Part shown: positions 25,601-38,883 of the stretch, piece by piece
How the letters are laid out: every line of letters begins with the position of its first letter
How positions within the stretch are numbered: the first letter of the stretch is position 1
Source of the DNA: Neofusicoccum parvum
Taxonomy: Eukaryota > Ascomycota > Dothideomycetes > Botryosphaeriales > Botryosphaeriaceae
Length of the DNA stretch: 64,000 nucleotides
NCBI GenBank assembly: GCA_020912385.1
Contig: CP087211.1
Coordinates: forward strand, 806,001-870,000
Direction of reading: 5' to 3'
Made by a program: the position numbers and the translations under genes
The notes under the pieces: generated by a model
What the model was told of the DNA's origin: nothing
Databases searched by the model: none
Seen by the model: only the letters and a program-made list of their open reading frames with translations

Positions 25601-28600
25601 GTTACGTGGGAAACCAGGCGTGCTCCATAGGGCGGAGACCGCAGCCCACGGCCACGCGCGCCACCATCGATCTATCGGTCCGGGAACGCGTGATGGAGAT
25701 GCTGGTGGTTGCTGGTTGCTGCTGCGCGTCATTGGATCTGATGATGGGAAATTGGGACGGTGGTCCCAGATGGGGCGGGTGGCGCTGCGGTGGTTCCGCT
25801 GTTTTTTTCCTCTGCCCTTCCGTTGCTCATCACCACTATTCGTCTATAGCTGTGCTGGTGCAGCCGGGAGTGGAGTGGGGGTTATGACGACAGGGGACAT
25901 GCTGCTGAGACTGGACGTGCAGAAGCGTACGATCTAGAAGCCGGCACTGGCACCTTCAATGCGAAGAGGGCTGAACGGAGAAAAAGAAAGGTGACGAGAG
26001 CCGGTTGCGGGTTGCCAATTGACTGCACGAGCATCGCTCACATCAGCCGGTCTGCTTCCTCCTTGCGTCTGGGCCAATCGCCGGGTAGCAGCGGTGCAGG
26101 TACAGGTACGGCGAGCATCATCACCGGCTGGATCAGGCAGGTATAACGCGGAACGCCCAAGAGATCCAGAACGCTGGAGACCCCCTCTCGCCCGCGCGCC
26201 TGCATGCCGCAGACGGTTCTAACTGCGTGCTTGCGCGGGGCCAGGGATGTTGCTTTATTGTTGCGGGAAGCGCATTCTGGTGTGGTGTGCGGGAGTGTGT
26301 TGCATGGAAAAGGCGCGGCCGGCGCAGCCAGCCAAACGCAGCCAGCCCGGCAGGCATCAGGGTTGCTGGCAGAAAGGGTAAAACCAGAGATGGGCAAAAG
26401 AGAAACTTGCATGATGTGCGCGCGTAACAGGCAGGATGCCGGGGTGCGGATAGCAGGCAGGCATGGGCATTGGCACCGTTGGAGACGCGGCAGAAGCGCA
26501 GAACCGCGCATACACGGCAGTCGCGCTCGCTCAGTGCTGCACACCCCCTCGCGCCCGTCCGGCGCTCCTCTTACACAGGCCTGGCCGTCGTGGGGGGCGG
26601 GCGCGGGCGGGCTGCGACGGCGAACGGGCCGGGGTTGCCCATTGTACATGTACATGGGCGCGCGCCGGGGTGGTGGTTGGTCGGCGGCCGCCTATAATTG
26701 CGCGCGGGACTAGGCGCGAGGCGACGCAATTGGAAGAGATGGGAAAGCGTTGGAATGGGCGAAGATAAGCGAAGAACACTCTGTGCGAAGCGACGATGGC
26801 GCCTGGCATCGACGACGGGGGCTCTGCTCTCAGGCCACTCGCGCGGCCCATCACGAGCGCGCGAAATATGGGCTCGACGACCATCGCTGGGCCGCCGAGG
26901 ATGGTCGACGTTGCGATTTGATGGGCGTGGTGGGGGCCAAGGTAGTGCGTTCTGGCGGGTTGCCTGCATTCGAGCAAGCCGGACGTCTATTTCGCATACC
27001 GTCTCGGGAAACAGCCGCAGCAGGACCCTGGCTGCGCTCGCCCGCCCGAGTCAGCGCGCGCATCTCGCTGCTCTCCGCCCTCCCTTGCTCCACCGTGCGT
27101 GCTGCTGGTCACCAGCCTGCACGCCCTGCCGCACCCACTGCCGCTGCTGTCCGCGTCCGCTCGTCTGCTCCCGCCTCCCTGCCTTAGGACCTGCCTATCT
27201 GCGCCGCCAACACGGGGCGGTGGATTGCCGTGAGGGGCGCAGGAGCTTGTTCCGCCGCTGTGGTTGCGGCGACGGAGCACCCAGCGCAAAAATAGGCACT
27301 GGCATCAGGCATCAGACATCAGGCATCAGGCATCAGGCATCGGGGCCGCGCAGGGCATGCGGCGCACTGTCCCGCGCCCGCGTCCTGTACCTTTTGCTGC
27401 TGCATGTTGGTTCCTGCTGCAGACGACAGGTCATATTCTGCCCATCTGCTCCCTCTCCCTCTCGCGAATCTGGTCGGGCAAAAACGAGAATGCGCGGTGA
27501 GGCACGACCAAGGTTCGGTCGTCCTGACCGGTCTGCTGCACCGCATCCAGCTCCGGGTGGCGGCCGAATGCTCTCGCATGTCCGCCGCTCTACGCGTCAC
27601 GCTCTGCTCGCCACGGCCACATGAATGCCTGCGCCTGCCAATCGAACGCCGTGCCGCCACCCGGCCGCCCTGTGTCGGCCTTATTCTCGACTGCGCATTC
27701 GGACCTGCTCGCGCGCGCTGGCTGTCGAGTTTTGCCGAAGGCGCAGAGGAAAGGGGTGGGTGTGGGAAGATCACGATCAACCAGACATTGCAGCAATATT
27801 TGCCATCTCGGGACAGGCAATGATGTTGCTCCATAGGCCAGCCACGGGCGGCCTTGCCAAAGGCACCGGGATCTCCAGCACTATCGCTAGCCGGATCAGA
27901 TTCGCGGCCAGCAAGACCCTTGTTTATGGCGGAGGCGGCGAGTCGTGGTGACGCCAGCGCCGAGCACTGCACTGACGACGACGGCGACGATAACCTCTCG
28001 TCCGGCGTCTGCGAGCGTGCGCGTTTGCGTGTGCGTTTGCGCGTGTCCGCCGTGGCAGAAGGCGGTGACAGCCGGGCAGCCGAGCACAGCGACGGGCGGC
28101 GGCGCGCGCGGCCAGCACAGAACGGGATGATTCGCGGTTGACGATTCACCATCCCAGCCGCCCCCCACCTGCAGGCTACACCCTGGCGCGCAGACGTTGC
28201 ATGGGCCCTGGATTGAGAATCCTGGGAATTTCTGCCCGGGAGTTTTTTGCGCGCGTGAAGGGGAGCGGCGCAGGATCAGGGATCTTGCGACCATCCATCT
28301 CCAGCCAGCCGCATGAGCGGGCGCGCTGGGTCCAGGGAGCAAGGAAGTTTCAGCGCTGCTTGAGGCAGCACCAAAACGAGCGCCACAGCGGCCACGAGCG
28401 CGACCAGGGCCTCGTGCAGAAGGGCGACGACTTGCTGAAGGGATCCGCAGACGGACGCGAAGTCGGGAGACGGGCTAAGGATCTTAGTCATGGGCCTTAT
28501 TTCAATATCACCGCAAAGCGCTGTGCACACACTCCCAATATTGTGTGGGGAAGCGCGAGGGCCGCTGCCCTCCCTCGCGCGCAGGTGATCCAAGGGCGAG

Positions 28601-31600
28601 CCGAGGCTCGCAGCGCTGCTCGACGAGCATCCGCATCGCGGACGGTCTGTGTGTGAGCTCGCATGGCATGAAAGCCCGCACGGCACAACACGCGTTGCAA
28701 GAGAACCGCGCACGGACATGGGGCGATCCACGCTGAACCTTCCATGACCTGATGCGCAGAGCCTCGTTTCCCGTTTCTCTCGACCTTCCCGTGTGCCTTC
28801 AAGGGGAGTCCAGACATGTTCCGTTTCGACAAGACCAAAGGGGACCGCGCGCGAGACGTGTGTCAGCCTCTGCACCCTCGACGCACCGCATGCTCTCTGA
28901 TCCATGAACCTCGTCGGAGGGGCGATAGGCGCGATGCGATGGGGCCGCCCGTGAAGATTCGACGGGCTGAAGCATCCATGGATCGCGAAGTAGATCCGCA
29001 TGCGAAGCTTTGGGAAAAACGGGCTCGAGATGCAACGACGGAACCCAATGATTGCGCGCCTATGCGCCAGTGCAGATCGCCCAATGGCGGCGCGGTGCCT
29101 CAGCTGGACGATCGGCGCGCGGGCAGCAAACGGGCAACAGAAATCCCGCGGGCTAAAACTGCGTCACGCCTGGGGGAGTCGGGGTGTGTTCGAGTCAGGG
29201 GAACGAGGCTGTGCAGGGCCCGAGTCTGGGCCTCTCCTTAAGCGGATCGCAGCCATGGTTGAGGTAAATTTGCGCTGTGCCAGACGGGCGTGAGATCGGA
29301 TGACGGGGCCGGCAGCAGCAGGAGCACAGTCAGCCAGCGCGAGAGAGCGCAGCAGCCTCAGGAGGAATGTCCGCGACAGGGCCATATTTGTCACCGGAGC
29401 CAGAGAATGCCTGGGCTTGGCGGGCGGTGTTTTGGCAGCGGAGCCCGGAGCCTCGCCAAACGCCACCAAAGAGGCAAGCGCATGCGCGCCGTGACGTCTC
29501 GCGGATGCCTCGCATTGCTGGGTATGGCTGCGGCCAGAGCATTGCTGCAGTCCATCATCGACGGGGGCTAGGGCTGCGCGGGAGACTGACCGGCGACGGC
29601 GAGACGGCAACGGGAGCGCCGCGGCGGCATTCGACAGAGATTCTCGAAAGCGCCGCTCAGCTGTCAGCACACAGCGCGCACACATGGCCGCGCGCGCGCT
29701 CGACGAGACACGCCGCGCTCGCAAGCGGCCGGCGCCGAAGAACCGGGTCTGATCCGCCCATGCAAACGGGCCAAGGGATGCTCGCCGGCTGCAGCAACGT
29801 CTCATTTCTCCTGATGCTGCAAAATGACTCCTCGACCCGCTCGTTTCGGGCATTCTTTCAGCAGCAGCTACGGGAACGTGGCGGGATCTCGCCGCGGCCG
29901 GACGAGCAATGAGGAGGGCCGGTCGTCAGTGTGCGGTGGCAGAACCCCATACGGAGATAGCAGATCGTAATCACAGCGCATTCCACGCCGGCTACGCCCA
30001 ACAGCGCAAGGTGCCCGCCTGGCAGTGGACGCAGCTGGGCCAGGCTGCGGGTGGAGCTACCCCCGCCTGACGCTAGAGCGACTGATGAGGCGCACCCTCT
30101 CTCGCGATGCGGCAGCGCGCCCAGGCTGTGGCAGTGGCAGATGCGCCTCCGCGGACGCACCTCCGCGCGCTGCCACTCGCGGGCGCCTGCCCTGCCGCCC
30201 CTCCCAAGCCGCGCGCATCACTGCCGCTCGCGGGGCTCGTATCGCGGTGGAGAGAGAGAGGCAGATGTAACGTGGTTGGCAAATTACAAATGCAGCAAAG
30301 GGGGCGTGAGTGCCAATAAGGTCGACACTTGATACGCGAGCTGCGATCGCCGTCGTCATTCGCCTGTGCGCAGAGGCAGCAGCGGGCGTAGAAACACGCT
30401 GGGCTTGGAGGCGACAATGAGACAGAAGCCGGTGGCCAGCGCGCCGCGGGGATGCCGCTGCTTCCACCGCGGCGGGCGCGCGCGAGTCGGTGAGCGCGGT
30501 GCTGTGCCGGAATTTGCGGTGCGCCGGAGAGGAGTGCGTCGAGCGTCTCCTGCCCGCCGCCGCGCCCAGCAACACGCCCAGAATGCGCGCTCCACTGCGG
30601 CGGGCATTCGATATTTGCAGCGCAGTGTTTGGCGGCGCGGGCAAAGGCGAGCCTTCAAGTGTCCAATATTGCGCGCAGGGCCCCCCCGGCACGGCGGCCT
30701 GAGCCTGCTCTTGCATGCGCATCTCGGCGCCCTTTGCGCTCGCTGGCTGCTCAGCCTCAATCAGCATCTCTGCGCCCGCATCGCGCTGCCGTCACGCCTG
30801 CGCCCTGACCCAGACGCAGACAAGCCTTTTGCTAGGCCGGTGTGGGCTTGGCGCGCAACCCCAATATCCGCGTGCTCGTCTCGCGCTAGCCCGCAGGTGT
30901 GCTTGATTCGACGCACACCAACCTCCTCCTCAGCCAGGCCACTTTTGCCACCATCCCGACTCCGTCGCTAGCCCATCGCGAATCTCGCACCGCTGCGCGC
31001 TATCCCCTCCGCTGCCGTCATACCAGATCACCGCGTGCGTGCAACACGTGTGACGCGCGCCCACACTGCCCGCCGTTGGAGCTGCTCGCGTCGTCGTCGC
31101 CCACCGGCCGCAGCGCCAGCAGCGTCCAGCGCCTCCCTAGCCACCAGCAGCGCGACGCGGAGCGGTGACCGCGCCCATCTCCCCATACCACCGCCCCGAG
31201 CCGGCCAGCCAGCGCTGCGCGGCGGAAGAGCCCCAGAACGCGCACCCACCTGCCCCCCCGACGACCAGCACCACCCCCGGGAGCGTCGGCGCATGCACAC
31301 AGGATCTGCACACGGTCAGGCACTCGCAGCCGCGGCATTTGCTCATCAGTCAGCGCCTGGGAAGGGCCCGCGGACTAGATTGCGCAAAGTCTGGTCGACG
31401 CGAAGTCTATTTACCTCGCTGACCCGTGGAAGGGCCGACTAAGGCAGCGCCGGTCCGGTCGCTCTCACTGGGCAGTCTGGGCCGCCCGCGTCCAGGGCTC
31501 TCACCGTGGTTTCATACGTGGTAGCGCTACGGCCGCTCTTAACCCGCCTGGGTACCGAGGTCCTCGCGCTTTTCCACTTTTTCCTCGCCCGGCTCCCAAG

Positions 31601-32270
31601 CACAGCCTAGCCCGCCGTCCGTCCGTCCCAAAGCTCAGAAAGAATCCTTCCGTCGACACGGCTGGGACCAGCGGCGTCGAGGGGATCTCCAGCGACTCGG
31701 CGTCATTACCTCACAGCTTAAGCTAAGGCTAGACCTGCAATTGGCGCCGCAATCTTCACAGGGCACACGCCACGCTCCCACCGTGCCCAAACACCAACCC
31801 CTACCTGCCGCTAGCCGGCCTCAGCTACCTCCATCTTGTTTGATATTCTCCAGCGCACCAGCTCCCGGCATCCGTGCGACTGCACGTCGCACTTGCACCT
31901 TCGACGGCGCGCGCTACCACGCTACCAAGAGCGAGCATCCACGGTCAGCACCGCTCCAGCCAGCTATAGCCAGGCTCCCGATCAAGCGCCCGCACCACCC
32001 AGCCTCCGTGCGCAATCTTGGTTCTTGGTGGGCGTCGGAGCGAATCTGCCGAGCTCCCAATTCGCTGCCCATTAGCCCTGCCTTGAAAGAGACCGGCTTG
32101 CGCATCACCCGCGTCTAAGTCGCACGCTATCGTGCTTGTCAACACCCACCGCCCACGGCCTTCTAGTCAGCTGTTGGATCCCAGCCTCGGTCCGCACGGC
32201 CTTTCCACCTCCTGCTCGTCGATACCACCGGCGGCGAATCACCCGCGGACGCTTGCCAATTAAGCGTGAC
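22665..32270. other. 9.6 kb GC-rich gene desert upstream of con7
   Basis: No frame in this interval has recognisable protein content. Long open frames occur on both strands (for example 26698-27624 +, 28276-29001 -), but they are Arg/Ala/Gly/Pro-rich, overlap each other on opposite strands, and have no family resemblance, as expected from GC-rich noncoding DNA. The first 600 bp are dbp2 3' flank. I see no transposon ends, no long repeats and no AT-rich RIP signature. The stretch about 31550-31740 is CT-rich and may be the con7 transcription start region. The interval probably holds the con7 control region, a long leader, or unannotated noncoding RNA. Confidence 0.65.
27301..27342. repeat. 7-bp tandem repeat, six copies
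   Basis: Six head-to-tail copies of GGCATCA; copy 3 is GACATCA and copy 6 is GGCATCG. Noncoding context, inside the con7 upstream desert. Confidence 0.9.
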
Positions 32271-33899
32271 ATGTCCGCAAGCTATCCTTCTCCTCACCCA
32301 GCACCTGAGAGTCCTCTGTCGCCAAGTCAAAAGCTTGCCCTGCACCTCAACGGACACGCGCAGTCTATGGACGGTAGACAAAACGACTACTCGCAGTCAG
32401 GTTTGAATTCGCCCTACCCATTCTCCGCCGAACCTCAGTCTGAAGGTTCCTCCGCAGATCAAGCATCTGCTGCGCAATACCCCCCGGGCTCCGATCCTCG
32501 TTCTGCCAACTTCTCTTCCTCCGCCACTCCCACCTCCGAGTACGGCATCAATCCGTCTTCTGCGCGCTCAGGCTCCTTCCCGGAATACGTTCAGCGAGGA
32601 CACTATCCACCGTCTGGTCAGACGCCGCAAGCAGGGAATATGGCGCAAGCAACAAGTCCGTCCATGCCTTTGCCTGATGGCAATGCCAACAACCACACCG
32701 CGCAAAGCAACAAGTCTGACCCCGAAGTACCTATAGATCCATCGATAGCTGCGGCTACCTCTCCCACCTACCCTCCCCACGGCCAATACTCGCCATACCC
32801 GCCACAACACGAGATGCCTCACTACGGCGGCCATCCCGCGACGCCCGTCTACGGGCGTCCTGACCAGTGGGGTCAACACTATCCCGGCATGTACGGACAC
32901 GCGCCAGTCTCTTCTGGCCCTCCGGCGCCCTCAATGGTATCACCCGTGCAGCGCCCGCCGACGGTAAGCAGCGCGACGCGTCCTAGCCACCACCGCGTAT
33001 CTTTGTACTGACGCGTCACACCCGCAGGGCGGCCACCCCCTCTCCACCGTCTACTCCTTCGTCCCCATCCCCGGCGCCCAGCAGCACAAGCGCCCGCGCA
33101 GACGCTACGAGGAAATCGAGCGCATGTATAAATGTGGTTGGAACGGGTGCGAAAAGGCGTACGGCACGCTTAACCACCTCAACGCACATGTCACGATGCA
33201 ATCGCACGGGCAAAAGCGCACTCCAGAAGGTACGTGGTGTTGTTTTCTTCACTAGTCGCGATGGTCCGTGTAAGCGCGCGATCGACCCCAGGTTTATTTT
33301 CGGCGCGCGTTTGGTGTTGCGAACTATTTTGGCGGTTCCCGCTCGGTCGGAGTCCTCGACTTGGTGGCCGGAAGCTAGTACAAGACTACCCATGCCCTGT
33401 CTAGCTTCAACACCAAACAGACCACGCCCACACTAGTGTTTAAACATGACGCCAACTAACACTACTCGCAACAGAGTTCAAGGAAATCCGTAAAGAGTGG
33501 AAGGCCAAGAAGAAGGAGGAGGAGGCTCAGCGCAAGGCCGACGAGGAGCGCCAACGGCAGGCTGAGCAGCAGCGTCAGCAAAACAACGACGCCAACAACA
33601 GCAACCCTGAGACGCCGATCTACGGACAACCTCGTGCCATGGGCCAGCCTGTTCAGATGGGTGGTCCTCAGCTGCCCCCCATCGGCTATGCTCCTGCCGC
33701 CAGTGGTCAGGCGCCACCGCAGTATGGCACACAGAGCCCCAGCGCGATTGGAGAGATGGCCCAGTATGCCGCCGCCAACCCACAGATGTACCCAAGCAGT
33801 GCGTCTAATGCGAGTAGCAGCTACCCTCAGTCGCCCTACGCGCAAGGCCAGAACATGTACCAACAACGTCCGTCCCCTCACCACTACCCATCCAGCTAG
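32271..33899 (+). CDS. con7: Con7-type C2H2 zinc finger transcription factor
   Basis: Nuclear regulator; Magnaporthe Con7 is required for normal conidia and for infection structures. Exons 32271-32963, 33028-33229 and 33475-33899 give 439 aa. The diagnostic core straddles exons 2 and 3: RPRRRYEEIERMYKCGWNGC, one zinc finger with ligands C267, C272, H285 and H291 (C-x4-C-x12-H-x5-H), then KRTPE-EFKEIRKEWKAKKK and a Lys/Glu/Arg/Gln-rich helix. The 250-residue N-terminus is Pro/Ser/Gln/Tyr-rich and disordered, as is the Gln/Ser/Pro/Tyr-rich C-terminus; both look like activation regions. The second intron (245 nt) is long for this genome and falls directly after the finger. Start at 32271 is the first ATG with coding composition. 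Flanked by 9.6 kb and 5.0 kb without genes. Confidence 0.88.
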
Positions 33900-35101
33900 A
33901 CAGCCTTCACTGACTGGTCTCCCAGCTGCGGATAACGGATCAAATTTTCAGCAATAGACGCATGACCCCCGCGTTTTTTTCACCTCTCGGTACTCCCGAT
34001 ACGTCTCGATCTCCCCATAGTCCGGTTTCGTCATGACTTCATCCAGCATGGTTGCATTTGTTTGCGTTCAGGTTTTCGACATGCATTTTCACGGCGGCTA
34101 AATTTCTTTCGGGGGGTGTTTGCGGTCACAAGCAAAGGATACGATAATCACGACTTGATGGTCGCGCCACAGCTCTCTGGACGACGACTGGCCTATCATT
34201 TTTTCACGGGAAGACCAGTTGCACCTTGGCGGCGGTGTCAACGAAGAGAAAAAACGGCGTTGCCCTTTGGGTCGTGCTCTTTTAGGAGTCAGGCGGCGGC
34301 AAGAACCTCTCACGCTGCTCTCTCATCGTCAGCATTCAAGGTCATGTGGGATGGCGGCCACTCTGCGGGTTTCCTCAAAAGTTTCGGCTGCATCAATTAT
34401 CGATTCAGGAGCTTCTAGAGACATGCATTCGAACCCGGCGCATCTGAAACAATTCGTCGCTACACTTCGTTTGTCACGGGTAATGCAGGAGGTAAGCGAG
34501 GGTATGGGAAGGATATGCTGGAGGCGAAAAAGACAATGCAAGTCCCTGGAAGAACCACCTCGGCTGTAGGAATAGCCCGTCGTCCTGTCGCTCTTGCGCG
34601 CGCGCGATTCATTCACGAGTTTTGTTTTACCCCGCCGGCGTATCTTTTCATCTTCATGGCTTCAGGGCGACGTTGAGCGCGAGATCGGACACGAAAGGGC
34701 ATGTAAGTACGTAGCTTTTTCTTGCGTGGACACTGTGCCGTCCCTCCCATAACAACAATTCGTTTCCGTGTAACCCTGGTCGACGTGGCGCGCAGTGTGT
34801 CTCCGCAAGTCAAACTCCTCGAAGTTCCAAGGTCGCAGCGTCGTCGCAACAGACCGTCGAGAAATGCGATGTATCACATAACCGGGAGGCCAGCATGACG
34901 GGGATGGTCGTGTGGATGGGGCGCCGCGTCGCGCCGCGCATGGCATCGCTCCAACGCGCTTCCGGGAACGGGGGGGACACCGCACTGGCTCTTTTGGGCA
35001 AGCAAGGCAAATGAGCGGCGGCGCCGGGCTGAATGCGCAAGTTCCCGGGTCATGCGAAATTTCTTCAGTCCCGCTCTCCGCTGCCGCGCCGTCGCCGTGG
35101 T

Positions 35102-35148
35102 GGCCGCCGCCGACGCCGCCGCCGCCGCCGCCGACGCCGCGCGCCGCC
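35102..35148. repeat. (GCC)n-rich microsatellite
   Basis: Runs of GCC interrupted by GAC, noncoding context. Confidence 0.8.
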
Positions 35149-35342
35149 GTTCTCGCTCGACATGTGTGTGGGTGGGTTTGCGCTTCGTGTGTGGTGGTGG
35201 CTGCGGCCGGTCTTTGCGCGCTCTTGCGCTCTGCAGCAAGCCAGCAAGGCGCGCCTGCATGATGCATGCGGCCGCCGGCATTGCCGATCCCCGGCCACTC
35301 GCTGCTTTTTAATTTTTATTTTTTTTTCGCGCTCTTCCTTCG

Positions 35343-35391
35343 CCCTGCCCTGCCCTGCCGCTGCCGCTGCCGCTGCCGCTGCCGCTGCCCC
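35343..35391. repeat. CCCTG / CCGCTG microsatellite
   Basis: Three CCCTG units followed by five CCGCTG units. Confidence 0.85.
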
Positions 35392-38045
35392 TCTCCCCGT
35401 AACCCTTGCCACGGCGCCCTGCACCCGCCACTACGTCAAATGGGAGGTGTGCGGAACCACTGGACGCGGGATCGATGCGCACACGCGTTGCGGTTTCAGT
35501 GTGGCGGTGGGCAGCAGTGATGGTGATGGCAGCAGCAGCAGCAGCGACCAGGATGATGGAGATTATTTTTGTTCCAGCATCCTAACCGCTGCTGACGAGG
35601 CGGTGGCAAGTCCGACGCGGTCATTGTACGGTGACGATTCGCTTTCGGCACTCATGTGTGGCAGGCTCACGCTCACTTCTCTGCAAGTCAGGCTCTCAAA
35701 AAATGCCGTGGACTTCCCTGCACGCCTGACGGGGCTGATGTGGGAGGGGGAGGGGAACACGGGCGAGACGGGGCAATGATTGGCGAGCGCGAGGCGGAAG
35801 GGCTGGCTCCCGGAAATTCCAATATCCTTGACCTCACGATTACGCCTCTGCCCATCTTTCCTGGCACTCGACTCGCCTCTCTATCCGGATGCGGACACGA
35901 GAGGGTCTTGAGGAGGTGGCCGCATGACTGGGAATACGCCGGGAGGCTGGATGAGCGGGGAGCAGCAAATAAATCATGTTGTGACCTTCTATCTTCGACA
36001 TATTGCTGTGGAGGCCATGAGGACCGTGACGCTGACGGGGAGGGGGAGTGATGAGGGCCCATGCCGTGCGTTTCCGCTTCTTACTCCACAATTTTTGCTC
36101 TTGCGCTGGATTCCTTGCGTGAGAGATCGGGCCATCGTACGGCGGCCGGCCCTCTCTTTTTGCGAACACGGCGGACATGCCCGCAGCAGGTGGCAGCAGC
36201 AGGGCCGGCAGGGAACCTACACGCGAGTAGCCGAACATGCGTGCAGCAGCAGCAGACATACGGCTTTGCAGTCACTTATTTCGTTGCTCACCCAAAGGCA
36301 CAGCAGACGACATACCCGCCAGTCGGGATGGTCGTTGGACGGATGTGACAGCTGGGAGGATGAGGAGGCGGGCGTGGTGGCAGTGCTTTGTATAGCAGAA
36401 GGCTCGATATTGGTCCGACTGAACGCTCGTTGTGCAACCAACGACTCGAGAAACCGACACCGGGCGCTGTGACACAAGTTGTCGGCTGTCTTCCCCAGTT
36501 CTTTTCTTGTGCGCCGTTGTCATCACCAGTCACGGCGTGCCAACAAGCGGGAGCACAGCCGGAGTAAGACGTCGTGTGTCTGCTGCCTGCCTGTCGTGTG
36601 CGCCCAAGGGCTTATGTGTGAATGAACGGCTCGGGATGCCGCGGCCCACTCAAGACCGCACGCTGTGCACGTCCGGGCACCGTTGTCATGTTACACGAGC
36701 GCGAAAGCGCTCTGTCTCTTTTTCACTCTGCCTCCTCCGTTCTTTGTTCGAGTCTCGACCGCGATCCCTCTCGGCCCGGCACGCGGGGGCGGACGGCGGT
36801 GCGGCCGCGTGAGTTCCTGGCAATGCACCGCGAAAATGCACTGCTGGTGGATGGGGAAATATCACGCGACGGCGCGGTTACCAGCTCATGCCGCACGAGC
36901 AGGCAGGCGGTAATATGCGGGGCGACGGACGCAGCAGCCAGTGGCGGCGGAGAGCGCTTTCTCATCGTTAATATGTCGAGCGGAGAAAGTCATCATTGTT
37001 ATTTGTGGATTGCCCGTGCTGGGATTGGTTGGCTCGGATGGCTCGGGACGCAGGGTGGGTGAAATGAAAATGGTTGCTTGTGCGATGGGCGTCTGGTTCT
37101 GGTGTTGACGGCAGTGTTGCAGCTGGCACGCCCGCCCGCGCGGGCTCTGCTCCCAACGACGAGGCACCTAGGCCGGGGCTCTGCCCAAGCAAAACGAGCT
37201 TCCCAGCCGATGCCTGCCTCCGCCGCCTTAGCCGCACATCGTTTTTCGAAAAGCGGGTAGCGAGGCGGGAAGCAACCTTGCAGGAGACAAGGCTATGGGT
37301 GGGTGGGCGTGTGCGTTTTGGCTGCTGCGTGTGCGAGTGTGTCTGGCATGCTTGCTTGCGTGCATGGTGCAAGCGTCGTCCTGGGGGGACGGTTGCGCCG
37401 GGCGAAAGCTAATGTGTCATGCGAGCGACTGGGAAGCCTGCCGTTTGACGTCCTTGTTACACGGCAGCAGTGTGGCTTTTCACTTAGATGAGCGGAGCGC
37501 CGGGTCGGCCTGCGGTGGCGGGCGCGGGCGTGGCCCGCCAGAAAGTTGAGGCGGCCGACGACGCGGGAGCTGCCCTGCTGGCGCGCGCTCGCATGCGTCG
37601 TAGCGCGGCCGTCGTCGCCGGGTAGGCAAAGCGACGGGCGGGCGGGCTAGTGCGGGCAAGGCGGGCAAGGCAGGTCAATGAGTCGCAGGTTAAGCTTGGA
37701 GGCGGAGGATGCGACGGAGGCAGATCGGCGGAAGGTGTCTTGCGTGCGTCCGGTGCGTGCTTGCTTTGGAGCGGGCCGCACCTTCTTCTCGCTGGCGTGC
37801 CGTGCAGGGACTGGGAGCGGAGCCGCAGCGTGCTAGCAGTGTAGAGCGACGCCAGCGCTGCGGTAGCTTCGCTGTGCTAATATGGCTATTCAGGCTGTCC
37901 CTGGCCGGCCATGATTCAAGCTCTACACTATCCAAGCACCGTCGTGACGACCGCTGCCAGCTCCCGTTACGGTGTTCCGCTCCCGCTTCCTTCCCGGCCG
38001 CACCAGCCCTCGCCGGCGCGCTCAACCACACGCATCCGCACCAAG

Positions 38046-38074
38046 CCAGCACCAGCACCAGCACCAGCACCAGC
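38046..38074. repeat. (CAGCAC)n microsatellite
   Basis: About five copies of a CAGCAC hexamer upstream of the PPR gene. Confidence 0.85.
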
Positions 38075-38883
38075 GCCGTCTTGCGTGCCGCGCCCGGCGC
38101 CCCAGCCTCCACGCCGGCAGCGCGCAGGATTGCCGCTGTGGGTGCTAGGGCGGCCGCCTAGCTGCCGCTGCCACATGGCTCACATATGCCTGCGGCTGCT
38201 AGCCCTCCGCTCCGTCAGCCTTACTGCCAGCAGCGGCGGGAGAGCCGCGGGAGCGGGCGCGGAGCACACAGCTAGCTGGGATTAGGCACGAAGATCGCGC
38301 TCCGCGCCGCCTGTCAGATCCTGCGCTTGACTCCCTGGTTCCTTGCGGCAATCCTGCCAGCCATCGACACAGTGATCTGCCGCTACGGCAAGCCAGCGCC
38401 GCCGAACCACTTCCAAGCCTCGCTCATGATTGCTCTTTGCAGCTGGGGCCGGCCCGGGGAGGGGGCCGCGGGCTGCTGCGCTCCCACTCCTCCCTAAGCA
38501 TGGCATTCCCACTGCGCCGGGTCCGTCCTGGCCATGCGTTGGTCAGCAAGCTGTCTAACGGTTCGAGGAATGGTGCATGGAGACGAGATGACTTGCGCCG
38601 CTGGGGTGAACAGGCCGGCCGCGTGGCAGTGCGGCGACTGCAGATAGGCCGCCGTGCGAGCCAGGCCGCTTCTGGAATCCGGCGAGCGGCCGTGTTGTTG
38701 GCCTTCGAAGCGGATTTACGTCTGGGGAGCGGATTTATCACGCAAACGCGAAGTCACGTGACGCTCTCCGACGCCCGACTTGCCGCTCGCCGAAAAAAAG
38801 TTCCAGCCGGAGCTTTGGGCCAGCGGACTGCGACGCGACACCTCAATCCCATCACCGCCACCCTTTCTCCGCGTCTTCCCCAG

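Larger units (their letters stand above)
33900..38883. other. 5.0 kb gene-poor interval downstream of con7
   Basis: No supported gene. It contains con7 3' flank, several GC-rich simple repeats (about 35102-35148, 35343-35391, 35529-35545, 38046-38074), and the promoter of the PPR gene. Open frames exist but switch strand and have no family content. An ATG at 38500 is in frame with the PPR gene and the frame is open to it, but the sequence between looks like leader. Confidence 0.6.

Noticed and set aside
26698..27624. 308-codon open frame in the con7 upstream desert
   Set aside because: Arg/Ala/Gly-rich, no domain pattern, overlapped by equally long frames on the other strand; expected in GC-rich noncoding DNA.
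28276..29001. 241-codon open frame on the - strand
   Set aside because: Same reasons: random composition and competing frames.
34412..34440. tRNA-like T-arm (GGGTTCGAA on the - strand)
   Set aside because: No T-stem or acceptor pairing around it.
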